NCBI GenBank assembly: GCA_947683425.1 | Contig: CANTUQ010000031.1 | Location: 4,599,001 to 4,663,000, forward strand | Direction of reading: 5' to 3' | Length of the DNA stretch: 64,000 bases | Source: Excoecaria cochinchinensis | Lineage: Eukaryota > Streptophyta > Magnoliopsida > Malpighiales > Euphorbiaceae | Shown: piece after piece, positions 21,701-33,233 of the stretch | Numbering within the stretch: position 1 is the first letter of the stretch | How the letters are laid out: every line of letters begins with the position of its first letter | Made by a program: the position numbers and the translations under genes | Notes under the pieces: model-generated | Seen by the model: the letters and a program-made list of their open reading frames with translations, nothing else | What the model was told of the DNA's origin: nothing | The model's database searches: none

Positions 21701-22781
21701 ATTTTTTTTTCCATTCCCAGTTACCCAGAACTTCAAGAACTCGATAAATTCATTTTCAATCTCATTCAAAACAACACCAAACTCATCTTACCTTTCAATC
21801 GATGTCCCAAACAGCATAAACAAGACAATTGCAACTTAATTCAATAATCAAATCATTAAAACCATGCTTAAACACATTTAATCCATTCTAGAGCATAAAC
21901 CCTAAAAAGATACAGTAAGTTCAAAACCCAAACCCAGAACTTCCAATTCAATATTTGTCATGCATTGCAAACACATTTACTCACTTAATCATGCATGTAC
22001 ACATTCTAAACCACATCAATTTCCAGAAATGCAAACACATAAACATCCTAAGTGAGATTTAGGGCAAAACATTAAGAAATCCAAATGCAGTAAACAGAGC
22101 TCCCAAACCTCAAAAATCACGATCCAAAATCAGGCTTCCAACTTCAAGATCAAACCTCTCTCTTTTCCTTGCCTTTAACCTTCTTCTTATCATGCAAAGC
22201 TTGCACAAACAAAATCCACAGAGTCTTAGCCAAACCCTAACTCAACCAAAACCAGGAGAAGATGAAGAAGAAGAAGAAGAAGAACAGTATGTAAATCCAA
22301 CTTACCTCTTCAAAGCAAAACCACAATCCAAGCCACACAAAACCAAGCCAAACGTGAGAGAAAGGAGAAGCAAAGAAAGGAGAAGAGAAGAAGAGAAGTA
22401 GGCGTGAGAGGGAAGATCGGGTTGCAAATCTGTGTTTTCCTCTCTCACTCACTTACTTTTCTTCTTTTCTTCTTTCAATGCCTACCTAACAATCCACTTG
22501 GCAACATCCAATTGGACCCTACAATCCACTTAACCTTTCAAACCATGGCACAATACTAGAGTCATACCCAAACATTGCCTTAATAAATATCTTGTCTTAA
22601 TGCTCTTTAGTCCTTAGACAATATACAATTCACTCACTTACACAATTCTTTCTTTACCAACTTAATTATCTTATCAATTAGGTCCTTAACACTTCCAATT
22701 CTCAAACACAATTTACTGAAATACCCTTCCGATCCCGACTTAGCATGCACATTCCGACCAGGGCCATTTTGGGGTGTGACA
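18780..22781 (-). repeat. Element T LTR, middle copy
   Basis: 4002 bp, shared by two overlapping LTR-internal-LTR units. Private differences: gtcatcaagg at 19338 (gtcgtcaagg in the others), aagaaaaagc near 18986, and one extra gaa unit near 22264. Palindrome array at 21325-21670. Confidence 0.92.
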
Positions 22782-22860
22782 ACTCTTCCCTCCTAAAAGA
22801 ATTTCGTCCTCGAAATTCATAGCGAAACACTTATATCCACACAACCCAAACAAACAAAAC

Positions 22861-23442
22861 TTACTTAGACAAAAACTTGCAAAGTAACTTACCAGAAGAA
22901 CCTGCGGTCTCCTTCGAATCCTTGCTAGATGCTACAAACTCTGAAGACACTCGAGAAGATCTGAGCAAATCCTCCACATCCTTTCTAGCTTGCCCAGCTA
23001 GACTCTCATTCCTCTTCTTAGGACAATCGGCAATCCGGTGTTCCAAACTGCCACACCTGAAACAAGCACCTGAAAGCTTCTGACATGGACCACGATGTCG
23101 CTTCTGACAGTGCTGACATACTGACGGTACCCACTTCTTACACTTATTCCCATGTTGCTTCTGAAATTGTTGACACGCTGAAGGTTCTCGAACCCTCTTC
23201 CCTGCTGACACTTCACTAACCGATCCTTTTCTCTTCTGAAGAACATGCTGAACAAAATCTTGAGAAACACGAGGAGCAGTCAATCTATCCAAAATCCGAA
23301 TCAATCCTTGTACTAATGCCCTATCATCAGAAACACGACCAGAATCTTCAACTGGAAGATGCTCTGAAACATCCTGATCAGCAATAACTCGATTCACACT
23401 TTATGTTGTCTCGCCCACATTCTCACTAGGATCAGACTCCAT
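22861..23442 (-). pseudogene. gag: Short zinc-knuckle gag of element T, copy 2
   Basis: Same structure as the copy at 18070-18651: ATG at 23442, in-frame TAA at codon 14, then open to 22861. Two visible base differences: one turns Arg to Gln just after the CQHC knuckle (CQKLSGACF here, CRKLSGACF in copy 1), the other is Lys/Arg in the QKRK / RREK region depending on frame. The knuckles CQHCQKRHRGPC and CFRCGSLEHRIADC are intact. The shared stop and near identity point to duplication by unequal LTR recombination rather than two insertions. Confidence 0.75.
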
Positions 23443-23570
23443 CTAGACATGACACAAAACAAGACGCATCTGCATTAGGCCACGACACAAAACCGACTCT
23501 CATGTAAAGACTCAACACAAAACAAACAACATACCCAGAACCATCAAACCTGGGCTCTGATACCACTAAC

Positions 23571-26500
23571 TGTAACACCCCCATCGCCGTCCCCGTTGGA
23601 AGGACACCGACGGGCGCGCTACATGACGCTCACATATACAGATATACACATGCACAATGCGGAAGCATACATTCATACATAACATACATACGAAAATACG
23701 GGTTAATTAAAAACTTACCTTGACTTACCTTGCGGTACAGACTGAACATGCAATGACTCACGCACACGCAGGCACTAAGCAAAAGCATACACAAAGGCAT
23801 ACGTATGACCATTCAACGGAAACATAATCGAAATAATAAAACAAAGGAATAACTAAACATCTAAACATAAAGACATACTAACTATTACATTCCCGAAAGA
23901 AAACTCAAAAACGAAACATAATAATTACATATACAATACTACCGAATACAAAAGCTGAAATACAGAAGCTGAACAAAATACAGAACTTCTAACTCCTACG
24001 TGGCCGACCTTGCAGAAGCGCGACTCGAACAGAATCAAACCTGCCACCTGCACGGAAAGGAAATCCGTGCTAAGCGATAACGCTTAGTGGGGAGAACACA
24101 CAAGAATATGGACGGCCATTCACAATGGTCGTCAAGGCATAACACATTCAAATGGCAAATGCGGATATTCATAGCATATCAATAATCAGGCTGCACAATA
24201 AAGGCATTCAATCGATAACTCACAAACAGACCATAAACTCATGTCCAGAATATACCAAAACAGACATAATACAATATACGATACAAATATCATCATGCCG
24301 AACTACATACTATAACTCATGCATAAACCTACATGGGTATCAAATAACAACATCTTACCGTGCGGAGTCACAAGAGCTATACACATGCAATAGACATAAC
24401 AAAGTACCCATGCATGAACTGACAATCAAACCATCATGTTAAGCATGCCAGTTAATTAACATACCTAAGCATGTTAACACAAACACTAGTCAAATATCCA
24501 GAAGATAACGTTTAGAGCATCACAATACCGCTGCGCAACTCTAATATATTAAGCATCATGCAGAAACATTCTGATAACGGAGACTGAAGGCATAATCACT
24601 TAGTATTACATTCATATCATCATCATGCAGAGAGTACAATAATCATCACATACTTACCATCACAGCTGCTTCGGTCCACAAGCTAATATATTAATAAAAC
24701 ATGTTAAAGTCACATACATTCATTCTCTAGTCGCATCATAATCAAAGCATTCAGAAACTTATAACAAATCACATGACGAGTATGGATAATCATGTTAGAT
24801 ATAAAGTCATGCTTATTTAAAACAGACATACATTCTGAAGCCCACAGTCACATTCATATACATATAAACTGATTCCAGAAATCCTTATCACAATCAATCG
24901 GATATCACATTCTGATAGCTATTTCAAAGCAATACAAACCAGTAAAGCACCTGCTGACTCACAATAGTGGATAACGAGTGTACTGAACTGATTAGTACCT
25001 TACGGGTACAAATCGAAAACCACTTTATTTTGTCACAAAAGCATTTTACTGATGGGGGATCTTAACCCGATCCAAATTCATTAAAAAGGACCACGAGGAT
25101 CCGTACTGAGGGGGGGGTTCGCGAGGAACCATACGGGGGACCTGATCAGGGTCCAATACGTTCAAAGGGCGCTGCAGCTACTGAAAGACTCTATTAGGCA
25201 TGCCTAACTATCCACTAGACTGACTCTCGCAGGTCATGCATAAATCATTACACATTTCGAATCGCACAACGCATAAATATATATATACAAATATATATAC
25301 ATCATGCATAAACCAGAATACAATAGATATATAAATATGCTCATAAAGTCAGTCATATATCATACCATTCGCATTGCAGAACATATTACAGTCCATACAC
25401 TTTAACATTAAACAATATTCTAACGCATGCCAAGAATCAGGTGAAGAAGCACTACCATGCCAATGATTATCAATACAAAATCCTAATCATACATTAGGTG
25501 CAGATACTAAGCATAAATCATGCATAGTCCAAATTACAATTAACATAACACATTGAGTTTAAGGCTAAAGCATAACAATGCATTCAGACATTAATCATAA
25601 TATTCAACTAAATATAGCATAGCATAATATCAATCATACCTCATTCAAGTCATATTCTGAAGCATGCAATAGGTCAATCAATTGCATTTTAGCACTACTC
25701 AAGTTACTAAAGCATATCTGGTATACACGTGGAATCATATCATGCCAATAATCCAAAAACGCATAATCTAAATCATGAAATGATACTATATATTTCTAAG
25801 CATGACAGATTACTCTCAGAGCAGAATTCAATCAAAGATATGCATAACATATCGCTAATCATAACTGAAATAGGCTAACCAATCCGATGAGCAAAATAAG
25901 ATAGCACTCGATAGAGGAAAGAGCTATAAAAGCATTTGAAAGTCATTTCAAGAAAACTAGTCATGTGGGGAAACAAAGTAAAACAGAAAAGCCATACAGG
26001 AGCGTATAACAGTCTGACATAAATTATACAGAAGTAAAGACCCATACAGAAGAAATAGGAAATCCATTTTGGTTTAAAACTGGGCGAAATCGGAAAAAGG
26101 AGCTGGAGAGGAGTCGGTCACAAGTCGTGTCACGACTTGTGACTGACCTCACAGGAGGGTCACGGCGTGACCTAGTGTCACGTCTCGTGACCTGCTAGAG
26201 AGTCACGGGACGTGACTCTATGTCACGCCTGGCCTCACAAGGGTCACGCCGTGACTCTATGTCACGTGACGTGACTTCCCTCTCACAGAGAGAGGAGTCA
26301 CGCTTCGCGACTGGAATCACGCTTTGCCATACACAAGGGTCACGTCGTGACCCTAAGTCACGAGACGTGACTTTCCTCTCACAGAGAGAAGAGTCACGCT
26401 TCGCAACTGGGAGTCACGCTGCCCTTCACACGAGTCACGCCGTGACTCTAAGTCACGCGACGTGACTCGCCTCACACAGAACAGAGACGCGATTTTTTTT

Positions 26501-27569
26501 TCCATTCCCAGTTACCCAGAACTTCAAGAACTCGATAAATTCATTTTCAATCTCATTCAAAACAACACCAAACTCATCTTACCTTTCAATCGATGTCCCA
26601 AACAGCATAAACAAGACAATTGCAACTTAATTCAATAATCAAATCATTAAAACCATGCTTAAACACATTTAATCCATTCTAGAGCATAAACCCTAAAAAG
26701 ATACAGTAAGTTCAAAACCCAAACCCAGAACTTCCAATTCAATATTTGTCATGCATTGCAAACACATTTACTCACTTAATCATGCATGTACACATTCTAA
26801 ACCACATCAATTTCCAGAAATGCAAACACATAAACATCCTAAGTGAGATTTAGGGCAAAACATTAAGAAATCCAAATGCAGTAAACAGAGCTCCCAAACC
26901 TCAAAAATCACGATCCAAAATCAGGCTTCCAACTTCAAGATCAAACCTCTCTCTTTTCCTTGCCTTTAACCTTCTTCTTATCATGCAAAGCTTGCACAAA
27001 CAAAATCCACAGAGTCTTAGCCAAACCCTAACTCAACCAAAACCAGGAGAAGATGAAGAAGAAGAAGAAGAACAGTATGTAAATCCAACTTACCTCTTCA
27101 AAGCAAAACCACAATCCAAGCCACACAAAACCAAGCCAAACGTGAGAGAAAGGAGAAGCAAAGAAAGGAGAAGAGAAGAAGAGAAGTAGGCGTGAGAGGG
27201 AAGATCGGGTTGCAAATCTGTGTTTTCCTCTCTCACTCACTTACTTTTCTTCTTTTCTTCTTTCAATGCCTACCTAACAATCCACTTGGCAACATCCAAT
27301 TGGACCCTACAATCCACTTAACCTTTCAAACCATGGCACAATACTAGAGTCATACCCAAACATTGCCTTAATAAATATCTTGTCTTAATGCTCTTTAGTC
27401 CTTAGACAATATACAATTCACTCACTTACACAATTCTTTCTTTACCAACTTAATTATCTTATCAATTAGGTCCTTAACACTTCCAATTCTCAAACACAAT
27501 TTACTGAAATACCCTTCCGATCCCGACTTAGCATGCACATTCCGACCAGGGCCATTTTGGGGTGTGACA
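23571..27569 (-). repeat. Element T LTR, right copy (5' LTR of the unit)
   Basis: 3999 bp, minus strand, beginning TGTCACACCCC at 27569 next to the target duplication gtcaa (27570-27574) and ending GGGGGTGTTACA at 23571. Private difference: ttcccgaaag near 23893. Palindrome array at 26116-26461. Confidence 0.92.
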
Positions 27570-27574
27570 GTCAA

Positions 27575-28018
27575 CATTTCGAAGCTGGGTTGAATGAGTC
27601 TCTGAGAGCCATGTTGATATCTTTGATGAGTGCCCCTGCTGTTAGTTATTATCAGATTGTCCAAGTAGCTTTGAGTGCAGAGAGATCGAAATCGGTGTTG
27701 AGGGATAGAGCTCAGAGAAGGAATCCCCCTCGTGGAGGTTCATCTTCAAGTAAGAGATCGAGGAACCCGCATGCAAATCCTCAAGATTAGTCCTCCGCTA
27801 GTCCAACTATGAGGGGTAGGAGACAAGGATCTTCGAATATATCTAGTGCAGGCAAAGGTGGTTCCAGAGGTAGGAGTGAGGTTGTGCCTGAGTGTTCTCA
27901 CTATAGTAAGCGCCACAACGGCGAGTGCCGTTGGTTCACTGGAGGGTGTTTCCGTTGTGCAAGCACGGATCATTTCTTGGCAAATTGTCCCAAGTTGAGC
28001 GAGAACATCCGGGATTAG
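27575..28018 (+). pseudogene. gag: Element B gag, C-terminal part with zinc knuckle
   Basis: Continues the gag frame after element T: HFEAGLNESLRAMLISLMSA, then a basic linker. The nucleocapsid part is PECSHYSKRHNGEC…GGCFRCASTDHFLANCP (27890-27990), which has a C-x2-(Y for C)-x4-H-x3-C knuckle plus a good CFRC-x4-H-x4-C. TAG stops at 27788-27790 and 28016-28018 interrupt the frame; both follow GAT and probably derive from TGG or CAG. Confidence 0.85.
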
Positions 28019-28612
28019 AAAGAGGCCAGTCGATTGGGATCTAATGCCCCTCAAGCTACTCGGGGTAGAGGCAGAGGTAGAGGTCGAGGTGGTCGGCCTA
28101 GAGAAGGAGCTCCATCGGAGTCAGTGGACCGTCCCCAGATGGTACCAGTAAGGGCCTATGCCATGAGAGCTCGGGAAGAGCAGGATGCGCCTGATGTGAT
28201 TGCAGGTAAGTTTCTACTCTGTGATGCTGAATTATATTCTATAATAGACCTTGGTTCCACACACTCATACCTGTGTTCTGATAAGTTATATGATAACTTG
28301 CCTATGGTTGATTAGTTAGATTATGAGATTTGTGTGACCAGTCCTTTAGGGCATAAAGTCAATGTGAGTAGAGTGTTTAGGAATTGCCCCCTTTTGGTTC
28401 AAGGAGTGGAATTTTTAGCGGATTTAATTGTTCTGCCTTCTCGAGAATTTGACTTGATTTTGGGGATGGAATGGCTATTAAAGCATCGAGCTGTAGTCGA
28501 TTGTCATAGAAAGACCGTAGTGCTTTGTAATAGAGATTAGTCTTCAGTTGTGGTTATAGGTTTGGGTTCTGGTTCCTTGGGAAATGTTATTTCAGCCATG
28601 CAAGCAAGGTAG
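28019..28612 (+). pseudogene. pol: Element B protease region
   Basis: In frame with gag (one Gag-Pol polyprotein). After an RG-rich linker (ATRGRGRGRGRGG, 28052-28090) comes DAPDVIAGKFLLCD, then IIDLGSTHSYL, the active-site region of retroviral-type aspartic proteases (usually IDPGATHSF in this lineage). Next are SPLGHKVNVSRVFRNCPLL and FDLILGMEWLLKHRAVVDC (flap and C-terminal part). Stops at 28313-28315, 28538-28540 and 28610-28612. The protease would cut Gag-Pol in the particle; it is broken here. Confidence 0.85.
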
Positions 28613-28615
28613 TTT

Positions 28616-29580
28616 ATGACGAAATGTTGTGAGGCGTTTATGGCTTTGGTGTTGGATTCTAAGCATAGTCCAGTTAATATTGAGGACATTCCAGTGGTTA
28701 AAGAGTTTGGAGATGTGTTTCCTAGTGAGTTGCCTGGGGTTGCCTCCACAGAGAGAAGTGGAGTTGTCCATAGAGATTATGCTGGGTACTGCTCCTATTT
28801 CTAAAGCACCCTTATCGAATGGCTCCTATGGAATTGAGAGAACTTAAAACTCAATTACAAGAGCTATTGGATACAGGCTTTATTAGACCCAGCATATCTC
28901 CTTGGGGTGCTCCAGTTCTGTTTGTGAAGAAAAAGGATGGTACATTAAGGATGTGTATCGATTACCGCCAGATCAATAAAGTCACCGTGAAGAATAAGTA
29001 CCCATTGCCTAGGATTGAGGATCTATTTGATTAGCTAAGAGGAGCTGGGATATTTTCTAAGATTGATTTACGGTCTGGATACTATTAACTTCGAGTTAAG
29101 GATGTAGATGTGGTTAAGACTACTTTCGGATGCGATATGGTAACTATGAATTTCTTGTGATGCCGTTTGGTTTAACCAATGCACCAGCAGCTTTTGTGGA
29201 TTTGATAAATAGGGTGTTTAGACCATATCTCAACCGATTTGTAGTGGTATTTATTGATGACATCTTGGTTTATTCAAAGAATGAGAGTGAACATGAAGAG
29301 CATCTTCGGATAGTGCTTTAGGTTTTAAGGGATCACCATTTGTTTGCCAAGCTCAGTAAGTGCGACTTTTGGCTTAAGGAGGTGTCCTTCTTAGGCCATA
29401 TTGTTTCTGCTGAGGGAATCCGAGTTGATTCGGCAAAGATTGAAGCTATTGTGAATTGGAAGGCGCTTAGGAATATACCTAAAGTGAGAAGTTTTCTGGG
29501 TTTGGCTGGGTATTACAAACGGTTTGCAAAGGGGTTTTCAATTATTGCGGCATGTCATACTTCTTTAGAAAGGGGTGAAA
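28616..29580 (+). pseudogene. pol: Element B reverse transcriptase
   Basis: EFGDVFPSELPG followed by a +1 shift near 28736 (extra g in ctgggg) and a compensating one near 28812. Then MAPMELRELKTQLQELLDTG, FIRPSISPWGAPVLFVKKKD, MCIDYRQINKVTVKNKYPLP (RT palm and fingers). After TAG at 29032 and a TAA near 29086 comes a frameshift near 29128. The RT core then follows: LVMPFGLTNAPAAF and VVFIDDILVYS (the catalytic FIDD box, 29242-29275), SKCDFWLKEVSFLGHIVS, and VRSFLGLAGYYKRFAKGFS. Enough is kept to place it in the Ty3/Gypsy chromoviruses. Most stops fit CAG/CAA-to-TAG/TAA decay. Confidence 0.9.
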
Positions 29581-29585
29581 TTTGA

Positions 29586-30149
29586 ATGGTCCTACAAGTG
29601 TCAGACATGTTTCGAGCAGTTAAGAGTTTGTTGATCGAAGCTCCTGTACTTACTCAACCCACTTCAGGTAAGGAGTTTGTGATTTATAGTGATGCTTCAA
29701 GAATTGGACTAGGCTATGTGCTGATGAAAGAGGGTAAAGTGGTGGCTTATGTGTCCCATCAATTGAAGCCTCATGAAAGGAATTATCCGACGCATGACCT
29801 AGAGCTGGCTGGTGTGATCTTTGCTCTCAAGATTTGGCGACATTATCTCTATGGTGAGACATGTAGGATTTTTACTGGCCATAAGAGTTTGAAGTATCTC
29901 CTCACACAGAAAGAGTTGAATTTGAGACAGCGTCATTGGTTTGAGTTGTTTAAAGATTATGATTGTATTTTGGAGTACCACCCGGGTAAGGTGAATGTTG
30001 TTGCCGATGCTTTGAGTAGGAAATCGATGTCGGCACTAGTACTGCAGCATTGTAGATGGAGGCTAGATTCGGAAGGAGCTTTAGTTGCTCAGTTGAAAGT
30101 GAAACCTTCTTTGAGACAGTCGATAGCGGATGCTCAGAAAGATGATTAG
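29586..30149 (+). pseudogene. pol: Element B RNase H
   Basis: Longest intact pol frame (187 codons). It has FVIYSDASRIGLGYVLM (first catalytic Asp), HDLELAGVIFALKIWRHYLY (catalytic Glu) and NVVADALSRK (last Asp). The usual TDHKSLKYL has become TGHKSLKYL, so one catalytic Asp is replaced by Gly, another sign of decay. RNase H would remove the RNA strand during reverse transcription. A frame change separates it from the RT just upstream (about 29560-29590). Confidence 0.9.
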
Positions 30150-30152
30150 AAG

Positions 30153-31543
30153 TTGCAGCAAGTGTTGAGAGAAGTTCAGAATGGTAAGCAATATGAGTTT
30201 TCGGTATTGGATGGGGTGCTTATGTATAGAAATTGTTTGTGTGTGCCGAGTGATGATGAGTTAAAGAAGAAGCTTTTGCTTGAGGCACATGCTACAGTTT
30301 TTACCATGCATCCCGGTAGTGAGAAGATGTATCGGGATTTGAAGCAATTCTATTAGTGGCAGGTGATGAAGAGAGGCATTGTTGAATTCGTGTCTAAGCG
30401 TTTGACCTATCAGCAGGTAAAGGCTGAGCATCAAGTTCCTTCGGGACTGCTCAATCCTTTACCCATCCCTCAGTAGAAGTGGGATGATATTACCATGGAC
30501 TTTGTATTGGGTTTGCCTTTGACTCAGTGGAAGCATGATGTGGTTTGGGTTATAGTTGATTGACTCACCAAGTCAGTGCATTTTCTACTAGTTAGGATGA
30601 GTTATTCTATGGATAATTCAGCAGATATTTATGTGAATGAAGTGGTCAGATCGCACGGCATTTCGTTATCGATTGTGTCAGATCGGGATCCGAGGTTTAC
30701 GTCAAAATTTTGGAAAGAGTTGCACGCAGGTTTGGGTACTCGATTGAACTTCAGTACTGCTTTTCATCCTCATTCTGACGGGCAATCAAAATGGGTTATT
30801 CAAGTTCTAGAAGATATGCTTCGGGGTTGTGCATTGGAATTGTTGGGCAGTTGGGATAAATATGTATCGCTTATGGAATTTGCCTATAATAACAGTCATT
30901 AGGCAAGTATTAGAATGTCACCGTATGACGCTCTTTATGGGTGGAAGTGTAGAACTCCAGTCTGTTGGACCGAGCTAAGTGAGCGTTCTTTTATTGGGCA
31001 AGAATTGATTAGAGATACCGAAGAGAAGATTTAAATTGTACAATGGAATTTGAAGGTAGCCAAGGATAGACAAAGATCCTATGCAAATTTGAAGCGGAAA
31101 GACATTCAGTTTGAGGTGGGAGACAAGGTTCTTCTTAAAGTGTCGCTTTGGAGAAAACTATTGCATTTTGGAAAGAAGGGTAAGCTAAGTCCCCGATTTA
31201 TAGGACCCTTTGAGATTTTGGAAAAGATTGCACCAGTTACTTATAAGTTGGCTTTGCCCTTGGAATTGGCTAAGTTGCATGACGTATACCATGTGTCCAT
31301 GCTTCGCCGCTATCGATCAGATCCATCACATGTATTGTCAGTTCAAGACGTAAGGAATCAACCGAATTATTCATTTGACGAAGAACCGAAAGCTATTTTA
31401 GCTTAAGAAGTAAGACAGCTCAGAAGCAAACAAGTTCCTTTGGTTAAGGTTTTGTGGTAGCACCATGGGGTTGAAGAAGCTACTTGGGAGCCAGAGTCAG
31501 TGATGAGATCTCAGTATCCGCAGTTATTCAGCTTAGGTGAGAA
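30153..31543 (+). pseudogene. pol: Element B integrase with vestigial chromodomain
   Basis: N-terminal zinc-binding part: HATVFTMHPGSEKMYRDLKQ, but the usual CLTC cysteines read RLTY. Catalytic core: WDDITMDFVLGLPL (first Asp), VSDRDPRFTSKFW (second Asp), HPHSDGQSKWVIQVLEDMLR, where the expected SER has become SKW, so the catalytic Glu is lost. Then LMEFAYNNSH, MSPYDALYG, and the C-terminal GPFEILEKIAPVTYKLALP. The protein ends with HHGVEEATWEPESVMRSQYP (31465-31520), the short chromodomain-like tail typical of Tekay/Del elements, which may guide insertion to heterochromatin. Stops at about 30355, 30474, 30562, 30901, 31032, 31404 and 31458. Confidence 0.9.
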
Positions 31544-31562
31544 TTTCGAGGACGAAATTCTT

Positions 31563-31578
31563 GTTAGGAGGGGAGAGT
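31563..31578 (+). other. Polypurine tract of element B
   Basis: aggaggggagag just before the 3' LTR, after the conserved 'gaggacgaaattctt' sequence seen in the same place in T (minus strand). Primer for plus-strand DNA synthesis. Confidence 0.75.
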
Positions 31579-32410
31579 TGTAACACCCCGTTTCCCACCC
31601 TAGTAGTAATGGGCCTTTGTGTGTGAGTCTTTATATGTGTTATATTTTGTTTACATTGGAGTTAATTGCATGATTTATTGAGTCTGGGGTATATTTGTAT
31701 GTTTTGCATTTTAGTGTGGTTTTATTTTGTGGTTGAGGAAAGTTGAAAGGATTAGAAGGAATGTTTGCCAAAGGCCACCAATGGGCTCGTGCCAAGTGGC
31801 AAGGAAAAGAGGGGGAGTATATATAGCTAGAAGAGAGAAAATGAGAGAGAGCCACTTTCTGCCCTCTCCCGTTTCCCCTCCCTATTCCCGTTTCTTCTTC
31901 CTCTTCTCCCCTTTTCTTGCCCTAACTCTTCTCAAGCTAAGCTTTGGTGGGATTTGGCAACACAAGAGCTTAATTGGTAAGTTTTGCTCTGCTTTTCTTC
32001 TTTTTCTTATCCTTCTTCTTCTTCCTCTTCTCTTGATTTGTTTCCCGTTGGTCTGTGTGGGTGTGTATGAGTTGGCCGTGATTTGAGTGAACCTTTGTGT
32101 GTTTGGGTTTATTTGCTCAAAGATTCCTCCTAAGGATCCTAAGGGCAAAGAAGTGGTTGGAGGGAGTTCAGCCCCTTGATTTGGAGCTAAGGAGATCAAG
32201 GTTTGGGAATGTTTATTTTTGTGCATTTTTCTTTGATTTGTGAAAGCGTGATTATTTGTTGGTAATTGAGTGGATAAATGTAATTGAGAATGTATTTAAG
32301 GGTTTTATAAGTTGAGTTATTGAAGTGCTTTGTTGTTTGGGTTGTAAGGTGGAGTTTGGGCATGATTTTAGGCATGCTCAAGACTAAATTTTTGGGTTTT
32401 GTATGATCTA

Positions 32411-32705
32411 CATGGCGGTATGAAAAGGGCATACCACCGTGTGATCATATTCTGTGTGCGTGCATGCTTGTCCGTGATTTCACACGGCGGTAAGAGATCA
32501 CCATACCGCCGTGTAAAGTCATTTTGTTTTGAAAGAGTTTCACTGTGCATTTTACATGACGGTAAGGTTTGGTCATACCGTCGTATAAATGCATTCTGTT
32601 TTCTGGGGAGCTTTGGCTCGGCAGGCGACACGGTGGTATGGTTTCTCCTTAGCACCATGTGGAATGTCTTACACAGCGGTAAGGAATTGTCATACCGCCG
32701 TGTAA
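32411..32705 (+). repeat. Five-hairpin array in element B 3' LTR
   Basis: Same five inverted repeats as 11919-12216. Several arms now carry single changes (catggcggta, agcaccatgtg, acagcggta), but each pairing can still be recognised. Confidence 0.8.
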
Positions 32706-33171
32706 ATGCTCTCTGTTTTGAGAAATGAAACTTTTGATTTCTGTATATTTTCATCCCTTTTGAACTTGTTTTTGCTTTCCATCTTTACTTAGTGGCATCT
32801 CATCTAGTAAATGGTATTGAATTGCAATTTGCTTCAGTGGATGTGTCAATGTTATGTTTAGATTATGAAATGTGTTATGCATAGGCTGCAAGTGTCAAAT
32901 TAGTGGATAATTAAGCATGCCTAAGGAGTTCTATAAGCTGCAGCCCCAATGTGTTCTGGACCCTGATCAGGTCCCCGTTTGGGTCCTCGCGATCCTTAAT
33001 GTGTTTGGATCTTGTTTAAGATCCTCAATATGAAAATGTTTTTGGATGAAAATAAAGAAATTGCTTTTGACCGTACCCACGGCTACTAATGTGTTTACTC
33101 GCTATTCGCTATTATGAGTTTGCAGGCGTCTTTGTGATTCTTATTTGTTGTGGAATTGATTGGTTTAATAA

Positions 33172-33173
<2 letters not shown>

Positions 33174-33230
<57 letters not shown>
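33174..33230. repeat. AT dinucleotide microsatellite
   Basis: About 28 uninterrupted AT units, at the place of the GT/AT tract in the 5' LTR. Confidence 0.95.

Positions 33231-33233
<3 letters not shown>

Larger units (their letters stand above)
13992..27569 (-). mobile_element. Element T: young non-autonomous gag-only LTR retrotransposon (TR-GAG/LARD type) in a triple-LTR form
   Basis: Perfect target duplication gtcaa (13987-13991 and 27570-27574) inside the B gag. On the minus strand the order is LTR (27569-23571), internal (23570-22782), LTR (22781-18780), internal (18779-17991), LTR (17990-13992). LTRs are 3999, 4002 and 3999 bp, and each internal segment is 789 bp. The repeat period is 4788-4791 bp, with only a handful of visible differences over 4 kb. 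Each internal part has only a PBS, a short gag with zinc knuckles and a polypurine tract: no protease, RT or integrase. It must have been mobilised by a related autonomous chromovirus. The LTR is unusually long compared with its 0.8-kb interior. Confidence 0.93.
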
